The translations under genes and the position numbers were made by a program. From Promethearchaeia archaeon (GTDB lineage Archaea > Asgardarchaeota > Lokiarchaeia > Sigyniarchaeales > SOKP01), in NCBI GenBank assembly GCA_029856235.1, contig JAHQWP010000040.1:1-49892 (forward strand): a stretch of DNA of 49,892 bases. The letters run 5' to 3'. Numbering within the stretch: the stretch's first letter is position 1; every line of letters starts with the position of its first letter. Positions 26,525 through 34,900 of the stretch are shown here, piece after piece. The notes under the pieces were generated by a model. It worked only from the letters and a program-made list of their open reading frames with translations, was not told the origin of the DNA and did not search any database.

Positions 26525-27556
26525 TTATTTCAGAAGCGAACCATTATTTCTGATAACGGTTTCAGCTTTCTTTATTATCCTTTCAATGATATCGTCAACA
26601 TCATCTATGCTATCAATAATTCCTATCGATTGACCTAGTAAAACAGCACCAGTTTCAATATCTCCGTTATATACCCTGTCATATGAACCCATGTCTTTTG
26701 CTCTTTGCTCAGGAGAAATTGAATTTTCATAGGCGATCATCTCTTCTTTACTACTAGGCGCTGGATGGGATAAAGCGTATTCGTTTTTATATAGGCGAAT
26801 CGGACCAAATGTTCCAGTATAAAGTCCAGTATCTTGTGGTGTTCCAGGAGGAATTAACGCCTTGTATTTTTCGTGAAATTCACTCTGTTTCGATGCTATA
26901 AATCTCGATCCCATTGCTATTGCTCCAGCTCCTAACGAAAGAGCCGCAGCTAAGGACTCTCCTGTAGCGAAACCTCCGCAAGCAATTTTTGGTAAATCAG
27001 GAAATCTCTCGTTCATTTGCTGAAGCAAAACAAGAGTGCTAACTCTTTCGTATGATTGATGCCCTCCACCTTCAGTACCTGTGACCACTATCCCATCTAC
27101 GTTTGCAGCTACACATTTTTCAGCCAACCAAACAGCAGGAGCAACGTGAAAGTGCTTAACATCTGAGTTCTCTCTTAATTCCTGAAAGCTTTTAGATCCT
27201 GCAAGGATTTTTGAAGAACCCGCTGAAGTTAACCAATATTTACACTGATCTCGCATTTTCTCGTTAGCCATGACTATTTTTGGTAATGATCTTACCATTT
27301 GTCTGACTCCTGGATTATTCCGAGAAGTAAGGATGTTAAGACCAAATGTTTTATCAGTATGTTCGATCATATGTTCTAAGCTTGCCTTATGTTCTTCAAC
27401 GGGATTTGTGCCTGCTATGTTAACGTTTGATAACACTCCTAAGCCACCAGCCTCACTGACGGCAAGAGCTAAATCACGGGTAAAAAAGGGACCCATAGGT
27501 GCGCTAAATATAGGATGCTTTATCCCAAACATTTTAGTTATATTTGTTTCTATCAT
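26525..27556 (-). CDS. Nitronate monooxygenase-like FMN protein (NMO/FabK family)
   Basis: A 343-residue TIM-barrel flavoprotein of the 2-nitropropane dioxygenase type. Seen: GIKHPIFSAPMG at the N-terminus, GTEGGGHQSYE with the family's active-site histidine, and the phosphate-binding KIACGGFATGESLAAAL...GAGAIAMGSRF. In anaerobes such proteins may be enoyl-thioester reductases (FabK) rather than monooxygenases, since O2 is absent. A clear Shine-Dalgarno, AAAGGTGAT, lies 8 bases before the ATG. Context between a GlcD-type flavoprotein and HdrD-like proteins favours a reductase on an acyl thioester; that is inference. Confidence 0.82.
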   Translation of the reverse strand: MIETNITKMFGIKHPIFSAPMGPFFTRDLALAVSEAGGLGVLSNVNIAGTNPVEEHKASLEHMIEHTDKTFGLNILTSRNNPGVRQMVRSLPKIVMANEKMRDQCKYWLTSAGSSKILAGSKSFQELRENSDVKHFHVAPAVWLAEKCVAANVDGIVVTGTEGGGHQSYERVSTLVLLQQMNERFPDLPKIACGGFATGESLAAALSLGAGAIAMGSRFIASKQSEFHEKYKALIPPGTPQDTGLYTGTFGPIRLYKNEYALSHPAPSSKEEMIAYENSISPEQRAKDMGSYDRVYNGDIETGAVLLGQSIGIIDSIDDVDDIIERIIKKAETVIRNNGSLLK

Positions 27557-27631
27557 TTAATATATCACCTTTAGTTTGATAAATTAACAGAATTTTTAAA
27601 AGTACTTTTTTATCTTTCTCACTTAAAATTT

Positions 27632-29107
27632 CTATGTGTTCCATCTTCCGGGATTAAATATATTATTTGGATCGATACACTTTTTCACTTTTTCAAACAA
27701 GTGTAACCACCCAGGATTTATAATTTCACGCATCTTATCCGTCATCCAAATTGGCGTTTTATACGGAATACACCCTTCTGCGATACAAAATTCGGCTATT
27801 TCGTTGAGAAGACTATGGATTTTATCCTCGTCTTTGAATTTATTATATCGAAGTATCGGCCGAAAAATGCCGTAGTGAGCGTACTTCATTATTTTCATGT
27901 AGATAAATGGAGGGACGTCGTATTTCAAAAACAAATCGTTCACCTTCGGAATTAGTTTTTCGAGTTTATGCGTCGGAGCGTAAGATCCAAACCATGTAAG
28001 GCCCGAATATTCCACTAATGACAGAATTACTGCGGGCAAATCCAAGTGGCATCTAACTCTTAAACTAAATAACTTGCTAAACTCGTCAATATCTACGAGA
28101 AGAACTTTGATCCCTTGATTTTTCAAATTTTCTATGGTTTGCTTAAGATACTCCACCTTAGCTCTGAATAAACTTTCCGTTTTACCAGATATAGAAAAGA
28201 GTGCAGCAAAATCGGGTTCACCAGGAATCCTTTTCGGTTCTGGAAGTTCGATCGTCATTTTCACTACTTCAATGCTCACCGCTGATATGTCGTCTACAAC
28301 TTCTGTCCTTCCAACTTCTCTCATAACCGGTCCAATATCGGGCAAACCAAATACTACTCCAAGATAAGTCTTCTTATGAGGAGGATTCGGCCATAACTGA
28401 ACTGCACATTTAGTAACTAATCCTGTCATTCCTTGCCAGTTAATAAATAAACCCATCAAATCTGGCATTGGATATCTACTCCACCAACTGTCCTTATCCG
28501 CTTCTTCTTTCCCATAAAAGCAAGAACCAATCCGGGCGAGTTCTCCATCAGCAGTAATAACTTCTAATCCATTAATAGAATCACCCATTGATCCAAGTTT
28601 ACACGAGAGGTTGTTCATACCGCTCAAGATTACGTTTCCAACCACTCCCGCGTAAGGTGGAGCGAATGGATAACTATATCTAAGATGCGGATAGTTTTCG
28701 TCAAGATATTTTTTTAATTCTCCAAAGGTAACTCCCGGTTCTAGGAGAGCGTACATCATGTTCTCGTTGACGTGAAGAATTTTATTCATTTTTTTCCCAA
28801 AATCAACCACAATACCTCCATGTTCTGGGATCGTGAGACCACCAACATTATTCCCGGATATGTAAGGGACAATTGGTAGTAAGTTCTGGTTGCAAAATTT
28901 CACTAATTCTATTAACTGCGTCGAATTTTCAGGAATTACCACAAAGTCAGGCATGTGAGGCTCGCATTCGGTCATATCGTAAGAGTAGGGATATAAGTCT
29001 ACCGACTTATCTGTTACGTTCATGCTTCCAAATATCCCCTTTAATTTCTTATACACGTCCTCCTTACTTATTTTCTTATACAAATTTCTTTCCTTAGTTT
29101 CAGTCAT
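27632..29107 (-). CDS. FAD-binding oxidoreductase (GlcD / D-2-hydroxyacid dehydrogenase type)
   Basis: A 491-residue protein of the vanillyl-alcohol-oxidase fold. The FAD-binding PCMH domain begins near residue 55 (VVIPENSTQLIELVKF) with GNNVGGLTIPEHGG as the pyrophosphate loop. The C-terminal substrate domain ends in NNIFNPGRW, the usual signature of GlcD-like dehydrogenases. The substrate would be a 2-hydroxy acid or similar; the pocket cannot be read by eye. It starts at ATG 29107 after GGTGAG. Electrons would pass to the GlcF-like protein at 25183, which shares the transcription direction. Soluble, no signal peptide. Confidence 0.86.
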   Translation of the reverse strand: MTETKERNLYKKISKEDVYKKLKGIFGSMNVTDKSVDLYPYSYDMTECEPHMPDFVVIPENSTQLIELVKFCNQNLLPIVPYISGNNVGGLTIPEHGGIVVDFGKKMNKILHVNENMMYALLEPGVTFGELKKYLDENYPHLRYSYPFAPPYAGVVGNVILSGMNNLSCKLGSMGDSINGLEVITADGELARIGSCFYGKEEADKDSWWSRYPMPDLMGLFINWQGMTGLVTKCAVQLWPNPPHKKTYLGVVFGLPDIGPVMREVGRTEVVDDISAVSIEVVKMTIELPEPKRIPGEPDFAALFSISGKTESLFRAKVEYLKQTIENLKNQGIKVLLVDIDEFSKLFSLRVRCHLDLPAVILSLVEYSGLTWFGSYAPTHKLEKLIPKVNDLFLKYDVPPFIYMKIMKYAHYGIFRPILRYNKFKDEDKIHSLLNEIAEFCIAEGCIPYKTPIWMTDKMREIINPGWLHLFEKVKKCIDPNNIFNPGRWNT

Positions 29108-29125
29108 ACGATTTTTCTCACCACA

Positions 29126-29548
29126 TTACTTAGTCTCCTTATTTAATTCGTAATAATTATTGTTAGGGTCTGCCGCGACCATTTGCATACTGTTTAGAAA
29201 AATTTTTATAAATTTTAAAAGAATCCCAACTTTAAACAACCCTTTTATTCTTATTTTGCGTTTTATAACGGCTTTAATAGGCCCTAGTCTTCCGTAAGCT
29301 AAATCTAAAAGCGTATAAATGTTCATTTTTACCTTCAGATCTACCTTTTTATCAATATCACTTACTTTAAACCTAATTTCATCGCGTTCAAATATAATTT
29401 CAATTGGATAGAAATCTTCAATAACAATCAGTATTTTCTTGTTCCAATTTATAACAAGTTTCTGAAATTCGGCCTCGTTCTTCCTGTAGCTTAAAATGGT
29501 GCTTAAGGAAATTGAGAGCAAATCCTCCCCTTTCTGTATAGAAATCAT
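29126..29548 (-). CDS. SCP2-like lipid-binding protein
   Basis: A 140-residue protein similar in layout to the protein at 8608: two beta strands near residues 45-70 (IEIIFERDEIRFKVSDID), then VKMNIYTLLDLAYGRLGPI, the RKIRIKG turn and a last helix. This is the SCP2 pattern. SCP2 domains hold fatty acyl-CoAs, isoprenoids or sterols in a tunnel. The gene lies between the Fe-S fusion protein (36 bases) and the GlcD-like flavoprotein (18 bases), so the operon should handle a hydrophobic substrate. Fold assignment is by pattern and would need a profile search. Confidence 0.65.
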   Translation of the reverse strand: MISIQKGEDLLSISLSTILSYRKNEAEFQKLVINWNKKILIVIEDFYPIEIIFERDEIRFKVSDIDKKVDLKVKMNIYTLLDLAYGRLGPIKAVIKRKIRIKGLFKVGILLKFIKIFLNSMQMVAADPNNNYYELNKETK

Positions 29549-29583
29549 TATAATTACCTAAAATTTTTTTTTCTATTATAAAA

Positions 29584-30756
29584 TCAGCTTACTTCGACGT
29601 TAGCTTCTAAATCTTTAATCAGTTTATCAACGTAACTAAGATCTGTAATGGTTATAGTTATGGCTTCGTTAGGACAAGTGGTTTCACATCTGCCACAGCC
29701 TAAGCAGTTGTCTTGGTTCACTACAGCCTTGTTATCAATCATTTCCATACCATTGAAGACACAAACCTCTAGACATTCTTCACAACCAACACAAAGGTCT
29801 TCGTCAACTTTCACAGTGATACCATCCATTCTTTTAAACATCGTAGTAAGGCCTTTTGAGGCATTTTGTATGATAGTACCATCTATACAACAACACGGAC
29901 AGCAAAAACACATTGATAAGAAATGTCCTGTATCTGGAACTCCAAATCCCTCAGCTTCATCCATGGCTCTTCCAAGTAATGGAATTAAACCGTCCTCAAT
30001 ACAAAGTCTAACATGTTCTAAGGCTTCCTCCTTCGAAATAACTTTACTCCTGAAATGGGGTGAAGGAAAATTTAATGTATCATTACCCATGTGCATACAT
30101 CCTAGATTACGATTGTGATCTTTACATTCATGATATGTTCTACAAGGACAGTCGTTCATCTTGACAATATTACTCGCTTTATCAATAAAATGCTTAAAAA
30201 CCTTGAGAGGAATGATTTGACTATCATATGTCCCAAGAGCTTTATTGATTGGTATAAAGGCTCCAAAATCATTTTCCGATACTCGCTGTGTAACAATTTT
30301 TCTAAAGACAGGTATTTTTGATAAGATAAAAGGATGGTATTCTTTTTCTTTGTTAAATCGGGCTGTCACGAACGGTTTATTTATCCGAGCATTTTTTTTA
30401 CCCGTTTCTTTTTCAATCTCTTTCCATCCGATTGTTTGATTGATTTTAAAATTACCACCATACGCCGGGCCGTAATCAAATTCAAAGATTTCTCCTTTTA
30501 AGAATGTAATTGCTATCTCGCTATCTCTAATAACTAACGATATATCGGGCTTTTCTAATTTCTCTCCAAATTTATAGGAGACTTTATCTTGTTCAAAGAT
30601 CTGATAACCCAGAATCCCACAAATCTTCCATTGAACTGTAAATGTTCCAGTAGTTTTGATGTCCTCTTGATAAATTGCGTCTTTTGGAGCGTTTTCCTCT
30701 GTGTCTTTTAACATTTTTTTAAACAATGATTCAATTTCAACTTTCTTCTCTACCAT
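29584..30756 (-). CDS. SCP2-like / 4Fe-4S dicluster fusion protein
   Basis: A 390-residue protein. The N-terminal 95 residues (WKICGILGYQIFEQ, then KPDISLVIRDSEIAITFLKGE) resemble an SCP2 lipid-binding domain. After a linker comes a cysteine group C203-x-C205, C211, C220, then an unusual cluster CFCCPCCC at 283-290, then two ferredoxin motifs: C322/C325/C328/C332 and C351/C354/C357/C361. The ATG at 30756 has AAGGTG 6 bases upstream. The combination suggests a redox carrier docked to a lipid-like or acyl substrate. It is the native counterpart of the GC-rich paralogue at 31070. Confidence 0.78.
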   Translation of the reverse strand: MVEKKVEIESLFKKMLKDTEENAPKDAIYQEDIKTTGTFTVQWKICGILGYQIFEQDKVSYKFGEKLEKPDISLVIRDSEIAITFLKGEIFEFDYGPAYGGNFKINQTIGWKEIEKETGKKNARINKPFVTARFNKEKEYHPFILSKIPVFRKIVTQRVSENDFGAFIPINKALGTYDSQIIPLKVFKHFIDKASNIVKMNDCPCRTYHECKDHNRNLGCMHMGNDTLNFPSPHFRSKVISKEEALEHVRLCIEDGLIPLLGRAMDEAEGFGVPDTGHFLSMCFCCPCCCIDGTIIQNASKGLTTMFKRMDGITVKVDEDLCVGCEECLEVCVFNGMEMIDNKAVVNQDNCLGCGRCETTCPNEAITITITDLSYVDKLIKDLEANVEVS

Positions 30757-31069
30757 TATAACACCTTAATTATTCCTAAGTAAAATTAATAAATAATATT
30801 GTATGAAGTATTAAAAATTTATTTCTAAAGCATATATCCTATTTTTATTTAATTATTGATAAATCGCAAAATCTAGTCGAGGTTTATTTGTCCTTCTGAC
30901 TTTGAATAAAGCCATCTAATTCGCTTATCATATTTTTAAATAGAATTTCTAATTCTTTCATGGCTACCCCTTCATTATCTATTTCTCATAATTCCTTTTT
31001 AAAAAAAAAAATTTTCACTTCTCGGAGTCCCGCGATGAGACATGAACCCGCCGACAACCGGGCTTCCCC
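30757..31069. other. Gap between the two SCP2/ferredoxin genes, with a minus-strand mini-frame
   Basis: AT-rich in most of its length, turning GC-rich from about 31017. A 25-residue frame lies on the minus strand from ATG 30961 to TAA 30884. Its start, MKELEILFKNMISELDG, resembles the first residues of both neighbouring proteins (VEIESLFKKMLKD and VESFFKKMSKE). It may be a leftover of a third gene copy. Confidence 0.4.
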
Positions 31070-32275
31070 CTAGCTGACGTCGACGTAGGACTCTATGCGA
31101 GCAATCATCCTATCCACACCATCATCCTCGATGGTGATGGTTATCGCTCCAGTAGGGCACGCCCTCTCGCACCTTCCGCAGCCTCTGCAGCGATCCTCAC
31201 CTTCTCGGTCGATCACTGCAACCTGGTCTATTACCTCCATACCACCGTATATGCATACCTCAAGACATGCCTCGCATCCATTACAGAGAGCCTCATCGAC
31301 CGTGACGGACACTCCCTCCATCTTCTGATGCCACATTCTCAGATATCTGGGCGAGTCCTTGCCAGATCCCTCGACACAGCAACAGGGACAACAGAAGCAG
31401 ATATGCATCAGATCACCTTGTTCAGGCAGAGCCCCGTAGATGATCGTATCGGATTTGACTCTTCCCAAAGAGGGCAACAGGCCGGCCGCAACCGCACGTC
31501 GCGAACGTTCCATTGCTTCTTCCTTGGTGCCAATGCTCCCAAAGGTCTTCATCCGCAGGACCCCCTTGCCCAGGGCCATGCATCCGAGGGATTGGTCATA
31601 ATTCTTGCAATTGGCGAGCGCTCGACAGGGGCACACGGAGAAGAGATAGACATCACTCGCCTTGTTGATGAAATACTCGAGAATTGCGAGAGGTATGGGC
31701 TGGTTCTCGTACGTTCCCAAGGACTGATTGATCGGGATACGAACATCGTTGGAGTTCTCGGGGTCTGCGGTCCGCTCCATGATCGGTCGAAACACGGGTA
31801 TTCTCAGCAGGCGGGCAGTCAAGCTTTTATGCCTGGTGGGTGCATTCTCTTCGGCGGACTGGCTGGTAGGGGCATTACCGGGAGCGAAGCCGGTGACTTT
31901 TCCAATTTTCTTTTGCACCAGAGATCCATCGGGATTCTTCACGCCGATCAAGAATTTTGTCCTTACAAAGGCTGGCCAATGCTCGATTTCGTTATTGAGG
32001 AACTTGTAAGCCAAATCGAGATCAGTACACCCCAGTACAAGAGTCGGGTCTTCAGCCTCTTCGTCGATCCTGTACGAGTACTCCGTCTCGTCGAATACTT
32101 GATATCCCCTGATGGAACCGAACTCCCATTGCACTACTTCGTGGAAGTCCTCCATATCCTCTATATAGAACTCATATTGCACTGCATATTTAGCGGCATC
32201 CTCGAGCATCTTCACGAACAGCTCTCTAACTTTGGCCTCCTTTTCTCGTATGGCTACTTCGCCGTTTTGGTCTGT
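31017..32275. other. GC-rich island, probably acquired by lateral transfer
   Basis: Base composition jumps sharply: a counted line inside (31561-31620) has 35 G+C of 60, against 18 of 60 in a flanking line (30541-30600) and 17 of 60 at 32281-32340. The left boundary is near 31017, about 50 bases past the stop codon; the right boundary lies inside the gene near codon 17. No repeats or integrase mark the ends. Confidence 0.75.
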
Positions 32276-32326
32276 TTCTTTCGACATCTTTTTGAAAAAT
32301 GATTCAACTTCTTCTTTATTACCCAA
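31070..32326 (-). CDS. SCP2-like / 4Fe-4S fusion protein, GC-rich chimeric paralogue
   Basis: A 418-residue paralogue of the protein at 29584, with the same order: SCP2-like N-terminal domain (WEFGSIRGYQVFDE, LVLGCTDLDLAYKFLNNE), CPCRALANC...LGC group, CFCCPCCC, and two [4Fe-4S] motifs (CNGCEACLEVC, CRGCGRCERAC). Start TTG 32326 follows AAGGTGAT. The first 17 or so codons are AT-rich like the chromosome (MGNKEEVESFFKKMSKE), while the rest is GC-rich. The protein then repeats the same N-terminal motif (KVRELFVKMLED) where the native paralogue begins. So a foreign gene appears fused in frame to a native 5' end. A 50-residue linker with many S, T and P has no counterpart in the native copy. Confidence 0.8.
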   Translation of the reverse strand: MGNKEEVESFFKKMSKETDQNGEVAIREKEAKVRELFVKMLEDAAKYAVQYEFYIEDMEDFHEVVQWEFGSIRGYQVFDETEYSYRIDEEAEDPTLVLGCTDLDLAYKFLNNEIEHWPAFVRTKFLIGVKNPDGSLVQKKIGKVTGFAPGNAPTSQSAEENAPTRHKSLTARLLRIPVFRPIMERTADPENSNDVRIPINQSLGTYENQPIPLAILEYFINKASDVYLFSVCPCRALANCKNYDQSLGCMALGKGVLRMKTFGSIGTKEEAMERSRRAVAAGLLPSLGRVKSDTIIYGALPEQGDLMHICFCCPCCCVEGSGKDSPRYLRMWHQKMEGVSVTVDEALCNGCEACLEVCIYGGMEVIDQVAVIDREGEDRCRGCGRCERACPTGAITITIEDDGVDRMIARIESYVDVS

Positions 32327-32445
32327 AATATCACCTTGTTAATTCGTTTATAGATATTGTTATTTTATCTCTTATAATTCAATTAACTTTATTAAAAATA
32401 TTAAAATTTGAATTTATGTATCTTAAAAAAAAAAGGTTTAAATTG

Positions 32446-33900
32446 TTAGAATCCGAGATCTTTCATCTTAGCTTTATTACTTAATAACCTTTCTTGAGTT
32501 ATAGGGAAGAATTTCCAAAAAATCAGAACTCCTATGAGTAAAACCACACCTGGAATGACACCTTGGATAAGGCGGATACCTATAAGTACTAAATTTATAT
32601 CACCACCAGCAGCTGTAACTGCTGATAACATGTCCGCATAAGTCTTATTGCCTGCTATAAAACCCGTTCTATCGTGAACGTACGCAATAATAAACTCGTC
32701 AATAGATGCAACAAGCCGAAGAAGCAATGCAGAAATCCCGAAGAGAACTCCTTTTTGATTTTTCCCCATCTTAACAATAACATCCTCAGTCACACTCGGA
32801 CCGACTATAGTGTATACGTATGAGTTTAAACCTCCCTGGGCGAGACCGAGAATGAATGCCATGATTATTAAATCAATAAGGCCCTGAAAAAACGTCAGTG
32901 GAAATAACGCAGCACATGATATGAGACCAGCAACCACGAACGCTTTCTTATTATTGTTTATTTTCCTGATATACCTGAGCCAAATAGGAATAGATATCAA
33001 AGTACCCACGAGATTTAAACCTAAAATAATAAGAAACATATCGCCACCAACCTTTAAGACAAAAGTTGTTACATATAACATGTTTGTTACAACAAGGGAT
33101 ATATATATTCCATTACATATTCCAAATAAAAACCATACCATGTAACTTTTCGTTTTTATAGCTTCTATAAGGGCTTTAAAAAAATTCATTCGCTTCACAG
33201 AATCGGGTGAATAATGCCTATCAATCATTAATTTATCTTCACGGTTACCAGGAAGAGACAAAATACCGAAAAGAAGAGCTATTACGGCGATTATCACTCC
33301 CATCATGCTATAACTGGCTCTTGGATCGCTAGGAATCATATCAGTAAAAAGAGGAGGTAATAACATCCCAAGGATAATAGCTAAGATGTCGAAAGGTGCA
33401 TAATATCTTGTGAATCTTCGACGCTCGTACTCCGTCCGAAATTTTTCTATTTGAACTGCCTTGTAATTAAGATTCACAAGCGTGCCAAAGGTGTCAAGTA
33501 AAACCAATGAAATTAATAACCACCCAAAAGCAGCCCCAGGATTCGTAGAACCATCGATGGTATTTGGGACTGAAAAGAGAAGAAAGACAGAAAAGACCCA
33601 AGGGATGATGCCTACGACGATCCATGGAAATCGTCTTCCCCATTTTCTCGTGAATCTCATATTTCGATCGATTAAAAAACCGAAAATAGGATCATTAATT
33701 GCATTATACAACAGAAAGATAAACATGGCGATAGCGACTAATGTTGCATTTAATCCAACAACAGCTTCATAATAGAAAAGCGTAAACCCTTGAACAGCAC
33801 CTATTAATGTAGAGCAAAGTAGCCCGAAAGCGTTGGAAAGAAAAGTCCATCTTGAATGTCTTGTTCCAACAGCTTCTGTAAATTCTATAGTTTCATTCAT
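32446..33900 (-). CDS. GPH-type sugar transporter (MFS_2; hexuronide/glycoside cation symporter)
   Basis: A 484-residue membrane protein with about 12 helices. The N-terminal signature YNAINDPIFGFLIDRNMRF...WGRRFPWI is typical of the glycoside-pentoside-hexuronide family (GusB, MelB). Cation-coupled uptake of sugars across the plasma membrane is the known role of the family. Its likely substrate could be a glucuronide, given the beta-glucuronidase 18 kb away at 12508, but no sugar gene is adjacent. Divergently transcribed from the CdhC-like gene at 34108. Confidence 0.85.
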   Translation of the reverse strand: MNETIEFTEAVGTRHSRWTFLSNAFGLLCSTLIGAVQGFTLFYYEAVVGLNATLVAIAMFIFLLYNAINDPIFGFLIDRNMRFTRKWGRRFPWIVVGIIPWVFSVFLLFSVPNTIDGSTNPGAAFGWLLISLVLLDTFGTLVNLNYKAVQIEKFRTEYERRRFTRYYAPFDILAIILGMLLPPLFTDMIPSDPRASYSMMGVIIAVIALLFGILSLPGNREDKLMIDRHYSPDSVKRMNFFKALIEAIKTKSYMVWFLFGICNGIYISLVVTNMLYVTTFVLKVGGDMFLIILGLNLVGTLISIPIWLRYIRKINNNKKAFVVAGLISCAALFPLTFFQGLIDLIIMAFILGLAQGGLNSYVYTIVGPSVTEDVIVKMGKNQKGVLFGISALLLRLVASIDEFIIAYVHDRTGFIAGNKTYADMLSAVTAAGGDINLVLIGIRLIQGVIPGVVLLIGVLIFWKFFPITQERLLSNKAKMKDLGF

Positions 33901-34107
33901 AATTGAATAACTCGATATTGTTTTTTTGTATTAAAATTACAATTTCATAATCTAAATGATATTAAAACACTATTGTTTCTTATTATATATAAATATTTCA
34001 TGACAGAGGTAATACAAATCTTAAAAAACGGTTAAAACCTAAATAAAGATTAATAGCCGTTTATTATAATTATATACTAGACTGTACTTGATAAGGTAAC
34101 CAATTTA

Positions 34108-34869
34108 ATGGAAAATAAAACTAATATTGAGAAGATAAGAGATTTCTTAGAACAAGAGCAGAATAGTGGAAAACCCTTATTTATCTATCGGTCACAATTC
34201 AACCAGAACGATTCATCTTATAATTTCAAAATTGAAATGGGATTGAGTCAATATAAAGGAATAATACTTGAAGAGGAGACCGGTTTAGAACTTGGTGGAA
34301 TAAATAGAAAATCATTTTCAATAATAATTCCCTTAAAAAATACTAACCTGCTAGATCATGGAAAGATATCGTTATTAGGAAGAGAGATTGTAGAAATTTC
34401 GGAGCCAAATATAGATTTTGGATTAATCGTTCTAATTGGAATCAACGATATAGCTGAAAAAAGTAAAGAAGAATTAAAACACTTGAATATTATATCAAAC
34501 GGAATCGATGGGTTTTCAATTCGAACTATTCCTCGTAGATTTTGGTGTAGAATAAGTAAGTCCGCTCTCCAGAAAGGATTTTCGTTCGAGTTCTTAGGAA
34601 ATGCCATAATTCATTTGTATAAACGAAAATTCAAAGAATTAATCAATTCAATAGAAGTTATTTTTATCAACTCTTACCCAAGTTCCATTGAACAAGTTGT
34701 TACGCTAACTTCAGGAATCTTATTTAAAGAAAAGGAGAAATGGAAAAAAAAGATTGAAGAGTGGAGAAAGAGAATTGATTGTGACTACGATTGGGGGTGT
34801 GAAATCTGCCCGTATCAAGAAGAATGTTATAATGTCAAACAAGTGTTAGTTTCTCGAGAAGAGATTTAA
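34108..34869 (+). CDS. Truncated CdhC/AcsB-like protein (acetyl-CoA synthase beta N-terminal domains only)
   Basis: A 253-residue protein that matches the N-terminal part of archaeal acetyl-CoA synthase beta: EEETGLELGG (residues 55-64), a strand-rich segment with KISLLGREIVEI, RRFWCRISKSALQKGF (143-158), then a helix. It stops where the A-cluster region starts, ending with C225, C231, C234 and C240 (WGCEICPYQEEC). The later conserved cysteines, including the nickel-binding CGC motif, are absent. Thus it cannot be a complete acetyl-CoA synthase. The gene is followed after 31 bases by a CooC-type ATPase. It could be a cluster or nickel scaffold, or a regulator. Homology is by recall of CdhC, not by search. 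Confidence 0.7.
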   Translation: MENKTNIEKIRDFLEQEQNSGKPLFIYRSQFNQNDSSYNFKIEMGLSQYKGIILEEETGLELGGINRKSFSIIIPLKNTNLLDHGKISLLGREIVEISEPNIDFGLIVLIGINDIAEKSKEELKHLNIISNGIDGFSIRTIPRRFWCRISKSALQKGFSFEFLGNAIIHLYKRKFKELINSIEVIFINSYPSSIEQVVTLTSGILFKEKEKWKKKIEEWRKRIDCDYDWGCEICPYQEECYNVKQVLVSREEI

Positions 34870-34900
34870 ATTAAAAAAAATATTTAGATGGAATCCTATA

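Noticed and set aside
31328-32302. A 324-codon open frame on the plus strand opposite the GC-rich Fe-S gene
   Set aside because: It lies entirely opposite a gene with clear cysteine motifs; long antisense frames are expected in GC-rich DNA, and its translation shows no domain pattern.
31017-32326. A transposon or integrative element carrying the GC-rich gene
   Set aside because: No transposase, integrase, terminal inverted repeats or target duplication is visible at the edges.
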